Shown: piece after piece, positions 17,742 through 27,596 of the stretch
Layout of the letters: each line of letters starts with the position of its first letter
Numbering within the stretch: the first letter of the stretch is position 1
NCBI GenBank assembly: GCA_963702155.1
Contig: OY969717.1
Span: forward strand, 1,922,001 to 1,986,000
Length of the DNA: 64,000 nt
From: G963702155 sp963702155
GTDB taxonomy: Bacteria > Pseudomonadota > Alphaproteobacteria > Micavibrionales > Micavibrionaceae
Reading direction: 5' to 3'
The notes under the pieces: model-generated
Told to the model about the DNA's origin: nothing
Seen by the model: only the letters and a program-made list of their open reading frames with translations
Databases searched by the model: none
Translations under genes and position numbers: made by a program

Positions 17742-18578
17742 ATGACGTCAATGGCAAAGAATTCATTAAAACCTGATCAAAAAACGGATAAGGGCGGCGC
17801 GGGCATTTTTACTTTGCCCCGGATGATTGGCGGCGCGCTACTTGCATTTTTTGAAAAAACCGGAAAACTGACAAGCTTTGTTTTAAAGGGCGTTCTCAAC
17901 TGTTTTGTACCCCCATTTTATCCAAAGCAAATTTTTAGACAGCTCATAGATATTGGTTATTACTCCCTACCTGTTGTGGGCCTGACCGCGCTTTTTACCG
18001 GTATGGTGCTTGCACTGCAGAGCTATACAGGTTTTGCCCGTTTTAATGCCGAGGGCGCAATCGCCGGCGTTGTTGTTCTGTCTGTTACGCGTGAACTTGC
18101 CCCTGTGCTGGCAGGTTTAATGGTTGCTGGGCGCGTTGGCGCGGCTATTGCCGCCGAAATTGGCACAATGCGTGTAACCGAACAAATTGACGCGCTCGGC
18201 ACATTATCGGTTAGCCCCTATAAATACCTGATCGCCCCGCGCATTATTGCAGGCACCCTTATGCTACCTATTCTCGTGCTGATAGGGGATGTTATCGGCG
18301 TATTCGGCGGCTATATCGTTGCGATTTATAATCTTGATTTCTCCCCCTATGGCTATTTAGGTCAAACTTGGGACATATTACAGCCAATTGACGTGATCTC
18401 TGGTTTGGTAAAGGCGGGCGTATTTGGTTTTATCGTATCTGTATTCGGGTGTTATAATGGCTTTTATTCGCAGCGCGGTGCGCAGGGTGTAGGCGCGGCG
18501 ACGACAAACGCTGTGGTGTCCTCTTCCATTATGATCTTGATTTTCAATTATATCCTTACGCAGATGTTATTTTCATGA
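17742..18578 (+). CDS. mlaE: Phospholipid-transport ABC permease MlaE
   Basis: MlaE is the inner-membrane permease of the Mla system, which moves phospholipids between inner and outer membranes. Residues from about 60 on form five or so membrane helices with the family blocks GMVLALQSYTGFARF, RELAPVLAGLMVAGRVGAA and EIGTMRVTEQIDALG. An in-frame ATG at 17751 is an alternative start. Its stop overlaps the start of mlaF by 4 bases (ATGA), so the two are translated together. Confidence 0.93.
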   Translation: MTSMAKNSLKPDQKTDKGGAGIFTLPRMIGGALLAFFEKTGKLTSFVLKGVLNCFVPPFYPKQIFRQLIDIGYYSLPVVGLTALFTGMVLALQSYTGFARFNAEGAIAGVVVLSVTRELAPVLAGLMVAGRVGAAIAAEIGTMRVTEQIDALGTLSVSPYKYLIAPRIIAGTLMLPILVLIGDVIGVFGGYIVAIYNLDFSPYGYLGQTWDILQPIDVISGLVKAGVFGFIVSVFGCYNGFYSQRGAQGVGAATTNAVVSSSIMILIFNYILTQMLFS

Positions 18579-19396
18579 ACACCCTCGATCAAGCCACCGC
18601 AAATAAAGTACAATCTCCTGAACCCCGAATGTCAGATTTTAAACTGCGCATGTCTGGCGTACATAAGGCGTTCGGCCACAAAAAAGTTTTAAATGGCATA
18701 GACCTTAGTGTAAATACCGGTAAATCTTTGGTTGTAATTGGCGGCTCTGGTACGGGTAAATCCGTTATGCTCAAATGCGTACTTGGTCTCCTCACGCCGG
18801 ATACGGGCGATGTGACGGTAGACGGGCAAAGTATTCTTGGTCTTGATTCCCGTGCCCACAACGATCTGATGCAAAAATTTGGTATGTTGTTTCAGGGCGG
18901 CGCGCTTTTTGATTCGATGAAAGTATGGGAAAATATCGCATTTGGCTTGATACAAGGTCGCGGTATGGAACGCGGTGCGGCGCGCGAGATTGCCGACGAA
19001 AAACTTCAGGCGGTTGGCCTTCTTAAAGATGTGGGAGAGCTATACCCCGCTGAAATCTCTGGTGGTATGCAAAAACGCGTTGGCCTGGCGCGCGCAATCG
19101 CAACCAGTCCGGAAATATTATTCTTTGATGAGCCAACCACGGGTCTGGACCCTATTATGGCTGATGTAATTAACGAACTGATCGTGAAATCCGTAAAGGG
19201 CTTGGGGGCAACCGCACTGTCCATTACGCATGATATGGCATCTGCCCGCAAAATTGCGGACGAGGTCGCTATGATTTTCGAAGGCCGCATTATTTGGCAA
19301 GGACCTATTGATGATCTTGACCATTCGGGCAATGAATTTGTGGATCAATTTATCCATGGCCGCGCCGAGGGGCCAATTACTAAACGCGTGGCATAA
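18575..19396 (+). CDS. mlaF: Phospholipid-transport ABC ATPase MlaF
   Basis: This ATPase partners MlaE. It has Walker A GGSGTGKSVMLK, a Q-loop in MLFQGGALFD, the signature SGGMQKRVGLARA, Walker B ILFFDEPTTGLDP and the H-loop in SITHD. The first 25 residues are an extra polar extension before the ABC domain. No mlaD or other MCE gene follows; the next gene is PBP1A, so the substrate-binding part of the system must be encoded elsewhere. Confidence 0.94.
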   Translation: MNTLDQATANKVQSPEPRMSDFKLRMSGVHKAFGHKKVLNGIDLSVNTGKSLVVIGGSGTGKSVMLKCVLGLLTPDTGDVTVDGQSILGLDSRAHNDLMQKFGMLFQGGALFDSMKVWENIAFGLIQGRGMERGAAREIADEKLQAVGLLKDVGELYPAEISGGMQKRVGLARAIATSPEILFFDEPTTGLDPIMADVINELIVKSVKGLGATALSITHDMASARKIADEVAMIFEGRIIWQGPIDDLDHSGNEFVDQFIHGRAEGPITKRVA

Positions 19397-19468
19397 AAAT
19401 TGCTATTCCATTCTGACTGCTTTTTGATGTATGAAGGCAGGGACAGAACCTAAGAAAAACACTAAAAT

Positions 19469-22192
19469 ATGAAATATTTAAAATACGCATTTCTGGGATT
19501 ATTCTCTCTTGGCTTTTTGGGGCTGATCGGCGTGATAGCGCTTGTTGTATATGTATTCAACGCATACGGCAGCGATCTACCGGATTATGAACAGCTAAAA
19601 GTATATGAACCGCCAATTGTCTCGCGCCTATATGCCGGGGATGGCCGCCTTATGGCTGAGTTTGCGCAGGAAAAACGTGTTTTTATGCCAAGCGAGGAAA
19701 TGCCCGATATAGTCAAAAATGCTTTTATTGCTGCTGAAGATCAAAATTTTTACACCCATGAAGGCGTAGATCCATTCGCCATCGCACGCGCATCTGTTGT
19801 CTATGTTAAACACCTCATTGGAAAAGATGTAGATATTATCGGTGGGTCAACCATCACACAGCAAGTGGTCAAAAACATGCTTTTGACCAATGAACGTAAA
19901 TTTGAACGTAAGATTCGCGAAGCTATTTTATCAACCCGCATGGAAAAGGCGCTTTCAAAAGACCGGATTTTAGAGCTTTATTTAAACGAGATTTTTTTGG
20001 GTGCGCGTTCATATGGCGTAGCTGCTGCAAGCTTACAATATTTTGATAAATCATTGGACGAATTAACCATTGCCGAGGCTGCATATCTTGCCGCTTTGCC
20101 AAAGGCGCCAAATAACTATCATCCTGTAAGAAATCAAGAGCGCGCACTAAGCCGCCGCAACTGGGTTCTCGGCCGTATGCTGGCTGAGGGGTATATTTCT
20201 CAAGAAGAAGCTGAAACCGCCGTTGCACAACCTTTGGAAACCACATCTCGTAATGGAGAAGATATTGTAAATGCGCCTTATTTTACCGAAGAGGTGCGCC
20301 GTATTCTCGCCGAAACATATGGTCAGGAAAGTCTTTATGGCGGCGGCTTGGCGGTTAGAAGTACAATCGATCCGGCTTTACAGGAAATCGCCGAAACATC
20401 CTTACGTAATGGTCTTAAGGCCTATGATCGCCGGCACGGATGGCGCGGCGCAATAAAAAACTTTGAAAGTGCCTCGGACTGGAAAACAAAACTGTCCGAC
20501 TTTGTAAAACCTGAAGGCATACTGCCAAGCTGGAAATTGGCATTTGTATTGGAAGCAACACCCGCCCGCGCAAAAATAGGGTTTGTCGATGGCACGAGTG
20601 CAGAGCTACCTTTAAAAGGGGTAAAATGGGCACGTAAATGTATTCACGAATGTTATGGCCTTGGCCCCCTTGTCACGGCTGTTTCACAAGTTGTATCCGT
20701 CGGTGATATAATCATGGTAGAACAGATCGAAGAAACTGCAGACGCAGAAAATAAAGAAACCACAAAATTCTACGAACTCCAGCAAGTGCCGGATATTCAG
20801 GGCGCGCTTATTGCCCTCGACCCGCATACCGGACGTATCCTTGCCATGCAAGGCGGCTGGGAATTTGATACAAGCGTTTTTAATCGCGCCACCCAAGCCC
20901 AGCGTCAACCCGGATCGGCCTTCAAACCCTTTATATACCTTGCAGCCCTAGAAAGCGATCTTACCCCCGCAACCCTTATTTTAGACGCCCCCTTCACAAT
21001 TGAGGATCGCCCCGGACATTACTGGAGTCCCAGTAACTATAGCGGTAAATTCTATGGTCCAACCCCTTTGCGCGTCGGTGTAGAAAAATCTAAAAATCTC
21101 ATGACTGTGCGTTTAGCGGAATATCTTGGCATGGAAAAAATCGCCGATTACGCCCGCCGCTTTGGTATTATGAATGACATGCCACCACATTTGGCAAATT
21201 CCTTGGGCGCTGGCGAAACAACCCTTCTTAAAATGACTTCGGCATATGGGGTTTTGGTGAATGGCGGTAAAAAAATCACACCAACCCTGATTGACCGGAT
21301 TCAGGATCGTCATGGTAAAACCATTTTCCGCCACGATACAAGATCATGTATAAATTGCGGCGACCTTATGAAATGGAAGGGGCAGGACGCACCGGCGCTC
21401 CCTGATAACCGTGAACAACTTGCCGATCCACGCGCCGCCTATCAGATGACATCTATCATGCAAGGTGTGGTAGAGCGCGGAACGGCCTTACGGGCAAAAA
21501 AACTGGGGCGTCCATTGGCTGGAAAAACCGGCACAACAAATAAATCCAAAGATACATGGTTCATAGGCTTCTCGCCCGATCTGGTTGTCGGCGTTTTTGC
21601 CGGTTTTGATAATCCACGCTCTCTTGGCAAACGCGAAACCGGATCATCAGTAGCTCTGCCAATTTTTATCGACTTTATGAAAGATGCTTTGAAAGATGAG
21701 CCGATTTTGCCTTTTCGTATCCCATCAGGTATCAAAAACGTGCAGATCAATGCCAAAACCGGCGCACGCGCATCTTTTGATGATCAAAATGTTATTTGGG
21801 AGTCCTTTACCGCAGGAACCGAGCCTACGCGTGATATCTATATTCTAGATGGAAATGGCATCAATCTTCTACCCTCTTATGCGGTGAACGAGCCTTCCGC
21901 ATATTATGATGCGTATTCAAATACATACGATAATAATTTATATAATTCCGGGCAACCTGCAGACAGCTATGGTTACGATAACGCAGGCAATAATTATTTG
22001 GATACAATTGATAATCCGCAAAATAACAATCCAAATAATTATGGTTATAATCCAAATAATAACCCGCGGACCGCGCCGGTCGGTGAGAATAGCCGCTATA
22101 AAAACCGGCCACCATACCGACCATCGCAAGAAACGCGTCCGCCTACACCCCCCGCACCAGCAGATGTGAGCGGTACAGGCGGTCTTTATTAA
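19469..22192 (+). CDS. mrcA: Penicillin-binding protein 1A, bifunctional
   Basis: This class A PBP polymerises and cross-links peptidoglycan in the periplasm. It has an N-terminal anchor (residues about 5-32) and a GT51 domain with Glu90 in AAEDQNFYTHEG and GGSTITQQVVKNML. An OB-like insert (about 320-430) follows, then the transpeptidase domain with Ser483 in GSAFKPF and the KTGTT box at Lys686. At 907 residues it is longer than usual because of an Asn/Tyr/Pro-rich, low-complexity tail from about residue 810. It stands alone after mlaEF. Confidence 0.96.
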   Translation: MKYLKYAFLGLFSLGFLGLIGVIALVVYVFNAYGSDLPDYEQLKVYEPPIVSRLYAGDGRLMAEFAQEKRVFMPSEEMPDIVKNAFIAAEDQNFYTHEGVDPFAIARASVVYVKHLIGKDVDIIGGSTITQQVVKNMLLTNERKFERKIREAILSTRMEKALSKDRILELYLNEIFLGARSYGVAAASLQYFDKSLDELTIAEAAYLAALPKAPNNYHPVRNQERALSRRNWVLGRMLAEGYISQEEAETAVAQPLETTSRNGEDIVNAPYFTEEVRRILAETYGQESLYGGGLAVRSTIDPALQEIAETSLRNGLKAYDRRHGWRGAIKNFESASDWKTKLSDFVKPEGILPSWKLAFVLEATPARAKIGFVDGTSAELPLKGVKWARKCIHECYGLGPLVTAVSQVVSVGDIIMVEQIEETADAENKETTKFYELQQVPDIQGALIALDPHTGRILAMQGGWEFDTSVFNRATQAQRQPGSAFKPFIYLAALESDLTPATLILDAPFTIEDRPGHYWSPSNYSGKFYGPTPLRVGVEKSKNLMTVRLAEYLGMEKIADYARRFGIMNDMPPHLANSLGAGETTLLKMTSAYGVLVNGGKKITPTLIDRIQDRHGKTIFRHDTRSCINCGDLMKWKGQDAPALPDNREQLADPRAAYQMTSIMQGVVERGTALRAKKLGRPLAGKTGTTNKSKDTWFIGFSPDLVVGVFAGFDNPRSLGKRETGSSVALPIFIDFMKDALKDEPILPFRIPSGIKNVQINAKTGARASFDDQNVIWESFTAGTEPTRDIYILDGNGINLLPSYAVNEPSAYYDAYSNTYDNNLYNSGQPADSYGYDNAGNNYLDTIDNPQNNNPNNYGYNPNNNPRTAPVGENSRYKNRPPYRPSQETRPPTPPAPADVSGTGGLY

Positions 22193-22401
22193 TATTGCAA
22201 TGTTGCTTTGCGTTATTCAGATCCAAAACAAAATCTTGACAAACATGACACATATATGTTAGGAATATAATCATAAACACCAGACCTATGTCTTTTTTAA
22301 CGATATATGTCACAACATTTTATAAATGCGCTCCCGAAAAACTGATGCTTTTTAAAATGTAAAAAACTTGCTTCATCATATATTATATAAAGGAAATATT
22401 C

Positions 22402-23649
22402 ATGCTTATCCGCCCCGGCCGCGGCCTTTCGCCTATGCAAAATTCTAAGACACCTGTATCTTTGCCCAATCCATTAAAAAGTCGATCAAAGCCTGTTTTA
22501 ATAGGCGACAGCATTACAATTGCAAACGCCATAATAGCAACAGATGTAAAGGCACATACCGCGGATGGCTGGTTCACGCATTATAACGCTATAATGGGTG
22601 GGCGCTTTAATTTTAATGTTGTAAACATCATCGCAATTGCCGGCAATACAACCAGTAACCAGCTAAGCCGTATTAACGGGGGTGCCTTGGATTCCCTTGA
22701 TTTTGATGTGGCGTTTATATTATGTGGCACAAATGATTTAGGCTCAAGATCACCCGCTGATACGGCAACGACGCTGGGTTTAATAATTGATAAAATGATC
22801 AACGATTTCAACGTCCCTGTAGTTGTAATGACTATTATGCATCGCGATGATGGTGGCGCGATACTGGATCAAAAAATCAATGATTTGAATGCACTGATCC
22901 TGAATTTTGATACCCGCGGCGGCATGCTTAAGATTGCAAATCTTAACCCGTCATGGAATAACGGAAACGATAATCCGAAAACGGGTGCAACAGTAGATGG
23001 CCTCCATCCGGCCGCTTATGGTGCATATTTAATGGCAAAGGATATAAAGGCGGCAACCCTTGGTTCATTTGGGGCTGCACCGGCAATAAATTACGCATCA
23101 CCACAAAACATATTACAAAATGGGACGCTCGCTGGAACGGGCGGAAATTTGTCTTTAAATGCGACCGGCACTTTGGCTGATAATTTTACTTTAAGTGGCG
23201 GCGGCGGCTCTGGTGGCCGCGTGGCCTCCAAAAACACAGATGGATCGCAGCGTATTGATTTCGCGCTTATTACAACCAGCTCCGGTGTGAATATGAAGCT
23301 CAATCAAACACTAAACTCCGGCTTCGCGCTTGGCGATACAGTATATGCCGCCATAGATGTCGAAATAGACGGCTTAGCCCAGCATATATACCAGCATTAT
23401 CTACAACTCAGCATCCACGGTACAAATCGCCCTGCATACTGGATTTCACGAAACATGTTTCGTACATTTTTAATACCGCAAGCTTTTGAGAATAATGGTG
23501 AACGCTATACGCTCATCACGCCTGATCTGCCTATTTCTTCGGGTACAGGGCTTTCTTTGCAACTGAACTACTATATCTATGGGAATGGTTCACATGGTAA
23601 TCCGGCTATCGGTATTAATATAAAAGGCGCAGGTATTTTCAAACGTTAA
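22402..23649 (+). CDS. SGNH-type esterase with beta-rich C-terminal domain
   Basis: A good ribosome site (AAAGGAAA) precedes ATG 22402. The N-terminal half has the SGNH blocks: block I PVLIGDSITIAN with the nucleophile Ser, block II IAGNTTSN, block III FILCGTNDLG and block V VDGLHPAAYGAYL. These act as acyl or acetyl esterases on glycans or lipids. The C-terminal half (about 230-415) is Gly/Ser/Thr-rich and probably a beta-sandwich. There is no signal peptide. The first residues (MLIRPGRGLS) resemble those of the prophage esterase at 55134-56522, so this may be a phage-type appendage protein or a relic. It could also act on the cell's own surface glycans. Confidence 0.75.
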   Translation: MLIRPGRGLSPMQNSKTPVSLPNPLKSRSKPVLIGDSITIANAIIATDVKAHTADGWFTHYNAIMGGRFNFNVVNIIAIAGNTTSNQLSRINGGALDSLDFDVAFILCGTNDLGSRSPADTATTLGLIIDKMINDFNVPVVVMTIMHRDDGGAILDQKINDLNALILNFDTRGGMLKIANLNPSWNNGNDNPKTGATVDGLHPAAYGAYLMAKDIKAATLGSFGAAPAINYASPQNILQNGTLAGTGGNLSLNATGTLADNFTLSGGGGSGGRVASKNTDGSQRIDFALITTSSGVNMKLNQTLNSGFALGDTVYAAIDVEIDGLAQHIYQHYLQLSIHGTNRPAYWISRNMFRTFLIPQAFENNGERYTLITPDLPISSGTGLSLQLNYYIYGNGSHGNPAIGINIKGAGIFKR

Positions 23650-23797
23650 GCCTAGTGCCCAATATTTATACAATGAACTAAAAGTTTAAAAGAAACATAT
23701 GTACGAAGAAAAAATTAACGCAAATGTAATCAATTATTGTTAAAAAAGAGCAAGCCTTACTCCAATCCTGCCAAGCTATTTTTTAACAAATGCGATC

Positions 23798-25369
23798 ATG
23801 ACAAATTTACAAATTTTAATAATTGATGACAACGAAGCCGACCGTTTTTTGATAAGAACATTCTTGGAGCAAGATGCTGAATATGCTCAGGCCACAATAG
23901 ATGAAGAATCAAGTGGCTTGGAAGGAATCAAAAAAATAAAAGGTAAAACATATGATTGTGTATTCTTGGATTATATGCTGCCTGATTTAAAGGGCATCGA
24001 TATATTAAAGAAAATATATGATAACGATAGCAACCTCACCCCGTGTCCGATTGTAATGTTAACCGGTCTAAGCGATATGTCGGCCATTATAGAAACGCTC
24101 AAACACGGCGCGCAAGACTATATTGTCAAAGATAACCTTTCAACGGAAACGCTCAAAATTGCCATGACCAAGGCACGCCAATCTTTTGATCTGAAAAAAC
24201 AAAGCAATGAAAATAAAGCCAAGCTTTTACACTCCCAGAAAATGGAAGCAGTGGGTAGGTTATCTGGCGGCATTGCGCATGATTTTAATAATCTTCTAAC
24301 AATTATGTTTGGCAATCTTCAACTTTTGGAGGACATGGTTAACTTTGACAATATTAATAAAAGTGAGCTCCAGAACCGCATCGAAAACATGAAAAAATCG
24401 ACCGAACGCGGCGCTGATCTTATCCGGCGGTTAATGCTTTTTTCACGCAAGGATATAATTAGAAAATCTGTAATAGATATGAATAGCTTAATTGATGAAA
24501 TAGAGGAATTGCTGAACCGCACACTTGGTAAGCATATCAAGATCATAATAGAAAAGGGGGCTGATCTACCTTTAATCGAAACAGATCCGGGGCAGTTACA
24601 CCATGCAATTATAAATATGGGCATTAATGCACGCGATGCCATGCCAGATGGCGGCGATCTTCTTATAAAGACTTCGATAATTCAAATAGATCAGGATCAA
24701 GCAAAAGTTTTAAATATTGCAAAAGGGTCATTTGTAAGTATAGCGATCAAAGATACAGGAACAGGCATAAAAGAAGAGATCCGAGAAAAGATTTTCAGCC
24801 CCTTTTTTACAACAAAACAAGCCGGGCACGGCACGGGTCTGGGTCTAAGTATGGTGTATGATTTTATAAAAGAATGCGGCGGTACAATAGAACTTGAAAG
24901 CAAAGAAAACCACGGCACGCTTTTTACTCTGCTTATTCCCGCAAGCAATAAAAAAACGGAAGAAAGCGTAACAGTCGATGCACCAAAATTAACCCGCACT
25001 GAACAAAAAACAATTTTACTGGTAGAAGACGAAGATGAAATCCGCAATATGGCTTCTACAATTTTGATGGAAAGCGGCTATCATGTTCTACAAGCTGAAA
25101 ATGGAGATCTGGGCTTGGCCCTGTTCAAAGATAATTTCGATAAAATCGACTTGATAGTAACAGATATCATGATGCCAGGCGTATTAGATGGTCAGAACAT
25201 GGTCAATCAAATCAATGATATAAACCCAAACGTGAAAGCATTATTTGTCAGCGGGTACGCCAGTGAAAAGGTTGAACAAAAAATAAAAAATAATAATTTT
25301 AAAATTTTGAGAAAGCCTTTTAAGGCGGAAGATTTACTTGAAAACGTTTCGAACGTATTAAAGGAATAA
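23798..25369 (+). CDS. Hybrid histidine kinase, receiver-HisKA-HATPase-receiver
   Basis: The 523 residues hold an N-terminal receiver (LIIDDNEADRFL, phospho-acceptor Asp58), and a HisKA domain with the H box at His161 (GGIAHDFNNLL, the DFNNL type). The HATPase has an N box INMGINARDAMP and G boxes (DTGTGI, GHGTGLGLSM). A second receiver has Asp456 in VTDIMMPG. There is no membrane segment, so it senses in the cytosol, presumably through the N-terminal receiver. It converges with a single-domain response regulator 19 bases away, a likely partner in a relay. Confidence 0.93.
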   Translation: MTNLQILIIDDNEADRFLIRTFLEQDAEYAQATIDEESSGLEGIKKIKGKTYDCVFLDYMLPDLKGIDILKKIYDNDSNLTPCPIVMLTGLSDMSAIIETLKHGAQDYIVKDNLSTETLKIAMTKARQSFDLKKQSNENKAKLLHSQKMEAVGRLSGGIAHDFNNLLTIMFGNLQLLEDMVNFDNINKSELQNRIENMKKSTERGADLIRRLMLFSRKDIIRKSVIDMNSLIDEIEELLNRTLGKHIKIIIEKGADLPLIETDPGQLHHAIINMGINARDAMPDGGDLLIKTSIIQIDQDQAKVLNIAKGSFVSIAIKDTGTGIKEEIREKIFSPFFTTKQAGHGTGLGLSMVYDFIKECGGTIELESKENHGTLFTLLIPASNKKTEESVTVDAPKLTRTEQKTILLVEDEDEIRNMASTILMESGYHVLQAENGDLGLALFKDNFDKIDLIVTDIMMPGVLDGQNMVNQINDINPNVKALFVSGYASEKVEQKIKNNNFKILRKPFKAEDLLENVSNVLKE

Positions 25370-25388
25370 TGTTAAAAAGAGAACGAAC

Positions 25389-25814
25389 CTATTGTACATT
25401 TACAGATGTTTTTATAAAAGCCTTACCATTTCGCGGATCAACGCCAAAAATCTCGCAAACGGCAATGTATAAATCTTCAGGTTTGAAAGGCTTTTGCAAA
25501 ACTTTGATGTCGTTTTTTTTCAAACTATCAATGCCGTGGTTAAAATCAAAAGTCTCACCACCGCCTGTAATAACAATAATTGGTGTTGTAGCCGTGACCA
25601 TAGACTGATGACGCGTTTTAAAAATAAAACTAAAGCCATCTTCAACAGGCATTCTGAGATCGGTAATAATAAGGTCGTATTTTTTATGCTTTAAACGCGC
25701 ACCGGCATCTCTACCATTATTGCATGCATCCACACGCAAACCGCGATTGCGTAAATAATGAACAATCAAAGATTGAATTTCAACTTCATCGTCGACTAAA
25801 AGTATATCTTTCAT
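25389..25814 (-). CDS. Single-domain response regulator
   Basis: I place the start at 25814, right after a strong GGGGGAAGGA ribosome site; the frame is open about 10 codons further. The 141 residues are one receiver domain: ILLVDDEVE acidic pair, Asp52 in IITDLRMPVEDG, Thr in VITGGG and Lys in QKPFKPEDL. It has no output domain, so it acts by protein contact or as a phosphate shuttle, most likely with the hybrid kinase that faces it. Confidence 0.9.
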   Translation of the reverse strand: MKDILLVDDEVEIQSLIVHYLRNRGLRVDACNNGRDAGARLKHKKYDLIITDLRMPVEDGFSFIFKTRHQSMVTATTPIIVITGGGETFDFNHGIDSLKKNDIKVLQKPFKPEDLYIAVCEIFGVDPRNGKAFIKTSVNVQ

Positions 25815-26009
25815 TCCTTCCCCCCTTGAAAGGCTACAAGACATAAATCTTAAAGAATAATGTTATTTCAAAAAAGTTAATAAAGATCTTATTTTAATTA
25901 AATTATACAAAAATTATAACACAAATCAGAGTATTCAATGACACAAAATTTCAATACTAAACATAAGTTAATGAGTTAATATGCGTTAGTTTTGAAAATT
26001 GAAACATAA

Positions 26010-26247
26010 TTAATCCGCTTGTTTTACGCGGATTTTATTTTTCCCCAACTTTGCTGCCATGAAGGGCTTTAATAACAGCCTCTCCCTCATGGGCAAGCGC
26101 CATTTCAACAAATCCAAAACCTTTTGATTTTTTCGTACGTTCGTCTATGACAAGCGTGCAATCACGAATATTCCCATGCGCTTTAAAAAGCTCGGCAAGC
26201 TCTTGCTCGCTAAAATCACGGGGAAGATTTAAAGCAATAAGTTTCAT
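26010..26247 (-). CDS. Small RNA-binding protein (RRM domain), probable frameshift near the end
   Basis: The protein is a single RRM: RNP2 LIALNLPR and RNP1 SKGFGFVEM are both clear. As given, the frame stops at 26035 after GEK and lacks the fourth beta strand. Moving one base in the run GGGGAAAAA (about 26038-26046) gives KIRVKQAD and a stop at 26010, which is exactly the missing strand. Such small RRM proteins occur in many bacteria and bind RNA with little known function. A good AAGGAG ribosome site precedes the start. Confidence 0.8.
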
Positions 26248-26330
26248 ATTTAAAAAACTCCTTTACAGATAATTGGTTTTAAAGGGGAATATATAACACA
26301 TATTTTTAAAAAAGTTTTTTTGATTGCTTG

Positions 26331-27473
26331 TTAACTATGACGCAAATAAAGCGCCTGCTCTTGATAAAGAACTTTAAGCAATGCAATCGCTTTATCTGCA
26401 TCACCAAAATCTTTCAAAGTATTCAGCGCGATATCCTGACCATTGTTAAGCCGCTCGATAAGCTTTGATTGGGCGGCAGATACAGTTATAACATTTCCAA
26501 AAACGGCCAAATTAAAACAATCTTCAGAAGATGGCGTGATAGCCATTTTAACATGTTCTGGCCTATATAAAATATCATCATTTTGAAGCGGGGCGTGTGG
26601 CGCGATCACTGGATCAATATCTTCATGTGAAGGTGTAGAAAAATACGCCGCCATCCACCTTTTAAAATCTTCGGATTGAATGGATGCAATAAGACTATCC
26701 TTAATCGTTTCTACTGATGCCGCACCAACTGAAAAACCTGCGCTATTCACATCAAGATGATCGCCATAATAACGCGCATTAATAGCATCATGTTCTTCAA
26801 GATAATATGCATATTCCCCTAAAATCTCGGAAAGACGCGGCCCTAAAAACCCGACAGAAAAAGTCATCGCTGTTTCTGTAGTTTTACCCTCATGCCCAAA
26901 AAAAGGCGGCATATAAATAACATCACCGGTCTCGACGTCAAAAAAATCGCCCTCAAACCCGTGTTTTAAAACTTTCACATCCGGATTATCGACATATCGA
27001 TCATCATGCACTGGCTCCGCACTGATTTTCCAACGCCGCTTGCCCATCCCTTGTACTAAAAAAGTATGATAGCTATCCGTGTGTGGGCCAACACTGCCGC
27101 CAGGTGCGGAATAGCTCACCATAACATCATCTAAAAGCCATCGCGGAGAAAACTGGAAATACGGAAGAAGATTTGCAGTATCCGTATGATATTGCTCTAC
27201 ATTTTGAACAAGCAAGCTCCAGTTTTTCTCACCGGTTGAATGAAAACGCGCCTCTTCAAACGGGCCATGCTCACAAACCCAGTCATTACCCGCCGCGCTA
27301 TTAGTGATGATACGGGATTTAATGCCATGCTCAAGCGCCATGCCCGCCAAGGTCTCACCATCGACTAGTGTTTCAATCAACGAGGCAGGAACATGCCCGC
27401 GCACAATGAAAGGTTTTTTACACCAATAATGTTTATAAAATGCGTCTGCATTCGGAAATTTATCTAATATCAT
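26331..27473 (-). CDS. JmjC/cupin 2-oxoglutarate oxygenase, ribosomal protein hydroxylase (RoxA/YcfD-like)
   Basis: YcfD-type enzymes hydroxylate an arginine of ribosomal protein L16 using Fe(II) and 2-oxoglutarate. From ATG 27473 the protein is 380 residues. The iron ligands are His131 and Asp133 in HTDSYHTFLVQ and His194 in FFGHEG, and KRRWKI follows as in the family. The C-terminal part is helical, with a winged-helix-like end, as in YcfD. The frame can be opened from a TTG nine codons upstream, but that start has no support. Confidence 0.85.
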   Translation of the reverse strand: MILDKFPNADAFYKHYWCKKPFIVRGHVPASLIETLVDGETLAGMALEHGIKSRIITNSAAGNDWVCEHGPFEEARFHSTGEKNWSLLVQNVEQYHTDTANLLPYFQFSPRWLLDDVMVSYSAPGGSVGPHTDSYHTFLVQGMGKRRWKISAEPVHDDRYVDNPDVKVLKHGFEGDFFDVETGDVIYMPPFFGHEGKTTETAMTFSVGFLGPRLSEILGEYAYYLEEHDAINARYYGDHLDVNSAGFSVGAASVETIKDSLIASIQSEDFKRWMAAYFSTPSHEDIDPVIAPHAPLQNDDILYRPEHVKMAITPSSEDCFNLAVFGNVITVSAAQSKLIERLNNGQDIALNTLKDFGDADKAIALLKVLYQEQALYLRHS

Positions 27474-27596
27474 GCCCGTTTCTAACACTAGCCGGCACAA
27501 CAGGGCAAGAATAACAGCACATATAGAAGAATCCTTTCTTTGCGGTGATATATATGCGATAAGCGCACTTTAAAAAGGCAAGTTGGAAAAAGCTAA

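Noticed and set aside
22236..22271. TTGACA (22236) and TATAAT (22266) as a promoter for the SGNH gene
   Set aside because: The two hexamers are individually perfect, but the spacer is 24 bases, too long for a sigma-70 promoter. Other -10-like words between are weak, so no promoter is called.
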